From Strix aluco (taxonomy: Eukaryota > Chordata > Aves > Strigiformes > Strigidae): a DNA stretch of 64,000 nucleotides. This document shows positions 60,761 to 64,000 of this stretch, in pieces. The stretch lies in NCBI RefSeq assembly GCF_031877795.1, contig NC_133939.1, forward strand, positions 3,515,698-3,579,697. Reading direction: 5' to 3'. The position numbers and the translations under genes were made by a program. Under the pieces are notes generated by a model. It was not told where the DNA came from. It saw nothing but the letters and a program-made list of their open reading frames with translations, and ran no database searches. The first letter of the stretch is position 1. Each line of letters starts with the position of its first letter.

Positions 60761-63700
60761 ACATGCCTGGTTTTGCTCCCTTCATACACTAATCCCTTTA
60801 GGCATCCTACTTGCTGTTGTTAACTGCCAGCATGTATATCTTTTGGTATTTATTGAAAGCTTGCGTCTTTTTTAGAATTATGTTGATATGGTAGGAAACT
60901 CATTTGCTCCTTTTGAGCAACGGAGAAGTTATAAAATAATGCTTTGTTAGTTATTTTACCAAAAATAAATAGCTGTCGCTTGGGCAACAGTTAACCACTT
61001 ATACCTTACATGTGTATGGACAGAAAAGAAATTAAGTTCATATCACTTTGTTATAAGCAGAGGGACCCATCTCTCAAAGGCAAGCTTCTCAGTCACTTCA
61101 GAGGAAGGCAGGGCTATAGGCACTAATGCACAGAGGAAAAAATATCAGAGGAAGGAATGCAAGGAGCTGAATCGAGCCAAATTTCAAGCAATTGTAAAGC
61201 AATATATTTGTGCTTAAAGGTTTCCATATTTATATTTCTAACACTTGCAATGTCAACACAGCTTTAGAGATAAAGCAAGTATAACGACTTCAAAGGCAGC
61301 CACCATATCTGCAGTATGAGGAGAGTTTACTTTTAGATGTCTAATTTTACTTCGTTAAACTTTTTCCAACTTCTCAGTTTGTGATAGCATCACTCCCTGC
61401 AAACACATGTATTATTATAGGTTTCCTCTGCTTCAATTTAGTCAGCCTTTGTAATATTAATTTATACATCGTCATATCAGGACTTTGGGGAATTAACTGA
61501 TTTTAAGTTTTTTCTGCATTGGACAGCCTTCGTTTTTTTACGAGGCGCTGTTAACTGAAGACATGATGTTGCTGGTACAGTATAGAGGGAGATGGTTTAG
61601 TTGTGGGTGCTTCTAAATCTGCCTTTACATCACAAAGGCTTTTTGTGCTGGTATATCAGAGTGCAAACACTATTAGACCTTGGAGGCCTCACTTGGAAAA
61701 CCACTTTCTAAAAATCTCCTCCCATTAGAAACAGCTCTGTTTCCTCTGACCAGAGCCAGTGTAAACTACCAGTTTACATGCTACAGATTATATTTCAGCT
61801 GCCCAGCTTCAGGCTGTGTCAATCCTGCAGTCCCTGCAAGGCAAAAACCTCCACCAAGCAGAGCCCATCAGCAATTTGCAGGCTGTTTGCGTGTGACCAG
61901 GGTGGTCCAGAGTAAATCCACCCAGGTCCTACCCACTGCTGCAAGCCTGGTTTTGCTGGACCCCACAGAGCTCTCATGCCCTAAAAAAGAGAAATGCTAG
62001 AGAATGGTAAAACTCCAGACAAGTTGTTGCTTTGCCTCCAAGAAAAGGTGTTTTTATAACACAACAAGCATTTGTAAATGCTCTGTAGCACAGTGCCCTG
62101 AGCAGATTGATCTGCCCCGTGTGGATCCTTGCCCTCCCCGTGCTCTGCAAAATGGGGACAAAGACATGATGCCATCCCCTGAATGATACCAGAAGGAAAA
62201 CGTTGTCTGCGCTATTGGGTGAGCTGGTGTGCCCGATCCCACCGCTGTCATTGTGAGAAGGTGGATCCAAACACACAGCAGGGCCAGGAGTAAGGTGCTG
62301 AGCAGTGATGGATACATGTCTGGAGTAAGGGCATTAGAAATCTACAGAAAAAGTCTATCAGAAAATCATGCTTGATTTTATTACCATTTTATGGAAAGAC
62401 AGCAACAAGAGCTTTTCTATATTCATGAATTCATCAGATTCGTATTTCAAAAATAATAAATGTTGTTATTATTATTATTGGAATGAATTTCTCTATTATG
62501 TACTGAGTGATTGTAACTACTTACTGCCTCCAGCACTGGAACCACCTAAAGAATAATACAAGCAAATAATATTTCTGTAGCGGTTGCTACAGGGTTGTGT
62601 TAGGTTTTTTTAAGTGAGAAAGGTATTAACCAGAACAACAGCAACAATCATAACAGAAATAAAATCATTATAAGGTTGTGTATAACACTACCAGTTTTTT
62701 TCATGTAAATTTAGTTTGGGGCACATGACTCATGCTTCTGTGAGATTTGTCTTGATTTCTTGGAGCTCTGCCTCTAATAACAGCTTCACACTTTCTGCCT
62801 GCTTTATCCTATGTACAGAGGAAGGAAAGCAAAACAAATCTCAGCAGAATGACTTCCTGATCCAAAGATTGCAAAGCAGGACGATGAGGCTGTTTGCTTC
62901 AAACCCCTTATCGACACCTCTGAGCCCATTTGTTCCCATGGCCCATGTGTGCCTCCTTGGCTCATGTACTTTGGAGGTAGGGCTTTCCCTATTTGTGGGT
63001 ACCTTCAGTACTGCAGCTTTGATTCTCGTGAGCTCATCCATAAAATGCTGTGCATTGACAAAGAGCAGAGAAGATGAACCAACTGACAATAAATTATGCA
63101 CTTGCAAGCGAGATCTAGATAACTAGTGGATAGAGCGGATCAGCTGTGATTGATGGCTTTCCTCCAGCTAGCTGACAGCCTGGGAGTGGAAAAAAGGCAG
63201 AAGGGGCTGCAGAGCTGCCCGGGAGGCACTCCAGTGACTATGCTAGCATGGACCAGTCTCCTCTGCCATCACAGAAGGGTTTATGGTAGAAGCAATGAGT
63301 CCCTCTTCAGTCTAATTATTTCCTCCCCACGGTGGTTAGCAATTTCCCTCACTGCCTCTGTCAGGCTCCATCCTGACCTCCCTTTTCACATGATCAATAA
63401 GGTTCCTCTGCCCAAAGAGCTGCCATGGCATTGTAATACAGAAAATTAGCAAAACACAAGACTTTCCAAGAGGCTTTAGTTGTCAGCATATTTTGACGTG
63501 AGTCCAATAGGATGGATTCAAAAAAGATGGGATCCCACCATGCCAAAACACAACATTTGGTTGAGCATCTGCCAAAACAAAACTAGCAGACTGCTGGAAA
63601 GGCTGCATTTTCCAGGGTTTTTTTTTAGGCATGCACAATGGCAAAGAGGATCACTGTGAGCATCTTCAGCTCCCCAGCCTATGTGAGCAAGTACCCGTTG

Positions 63701-64000
63701 ATAGCTGGGTCAGCTGGAGGGGACACTTATTACAAATGTCAGGCAAAATTTAAACTTATGGCCCCAGTGTGATGGCAAGTTGCTCTGCTGCCATATTATA
63801 ATAATCTCAGCATACCCCTAATCAAAATTCAGGAATTTTCTCCACAATAATCTGGAATAATTCTGCAACTATACGGAGCCTTGGTCCATTGCAACAGAGT
63901 GGAGGAACAAGTCACTTCCATTTTACCTTCATTTCAGTCATGCCACATCATTACTGATGAGAAAAATTAGAATTACGTTTTGGTGGCTAAAATTCTTAGG

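Larger units (their letters stand above)
53311..64000. other. Intergenic region beyond A4GNT
   Basis: 10.7 kb without a supportable exon. The next gene in mammals (DBR1) is not visible. Contains a palindromic tandem duplication, an ATCC microsatellite, an old CR1 fragment and a short ATT run (about 62466-62480). Confidence 0.65.

Noticed and set aside
53311-64000. Possible DBR1 exons, expected next by mammalian synteny
   Set aside because: No sequence resembling the debranching enzyme's metallophosphatase motifs was seen; the gene probably lies beyond the window.
1-64000. tRNA, rRNA, CRISPR arrays, bacterial operons or integrated viral genes
   Set aside because: No cloverleaf with A and B boxes, no regularly spaced direct repeats, and no retroviral or other viral coding segment was recognised. 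The exon-intron structure throughout is vertebrate.

Overview
The window is vertebrate nuclear DNA, almost certainly from a bird. Genes are split into short exons with GT-AG introns. Protein identity to mammalian orthologues is high but not mammalian-exact. The clearest interspersed repeat (about 30757-31019) is a CR1 LINE tail ending in the CR1-type octamer repeat, and repeats are otherwise sparse. Another sauropsid cannot be excluded from the sequence alone.

Three genes are recognised, in the same order and orientation as I recall for the human locus: CLDN18 (+), DZIP1L (-), A4GNT (-). CLDN18 (8404-24852) has two alternative first coding exons, each 220 bp and in the same splice phase. The stomach-type exon (8404-8623) lies upstream of the lung-type exon (16956-17175). 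Both join common exons 2-5 to give a 261-residue, four-pass tight-junction claudin with a C-terminal DYV. The 3' UTR probably runs to a poly(A) signal at 26986. DZIP1L (33611-45011, minus) was rebuilt from phase-compatible exons into a ciliary zinc-finger/coiled-coil protein of about 679 residues. All exons are well supported except the stretch between 35652 and 37068. A4GNT (50482-52425, minus) has two coding exons encoding a 338-residue type II Golgi alpha-1,4-N-acetylglucosaminyltransferase with an intact DTD motif.

Region by region: 1-8100 is non-coding and contains a TAAT-rich block. 8.1-27.0 kb is CLDN18, with possible enhancers in its long first intron. 27.0-33.2 kb is the gap between the convergent 3' ends of CLDN18 and DZIP1L, with a CR1 insertion and one enhancer-like block. 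33.2-45.7 kb is DZIP1L. 45.7-49.9 kb is a spacer with a TA-rich microsatellite. 49.9-53.2 kb is A4GNT. 53.2-64 kb is intergenic, with an ATCC microsatellite and an old inverted CR1 fragment.

The stomach form of CLDN18 and A4GNT both serve the gastric mucosa in mammals (paracellular barrier and gland-mucin glycan capping). DZIP1L is an unrelated ciliary basal-body gene between them. I found no unknown gene system. The most useful leads are regulatory motifs by the two CLDN18 first exons, an upstream ORF overlapping the A4GNT start, the unresolved DZIP1L exons, and several candidate conserved non-coding blocks.
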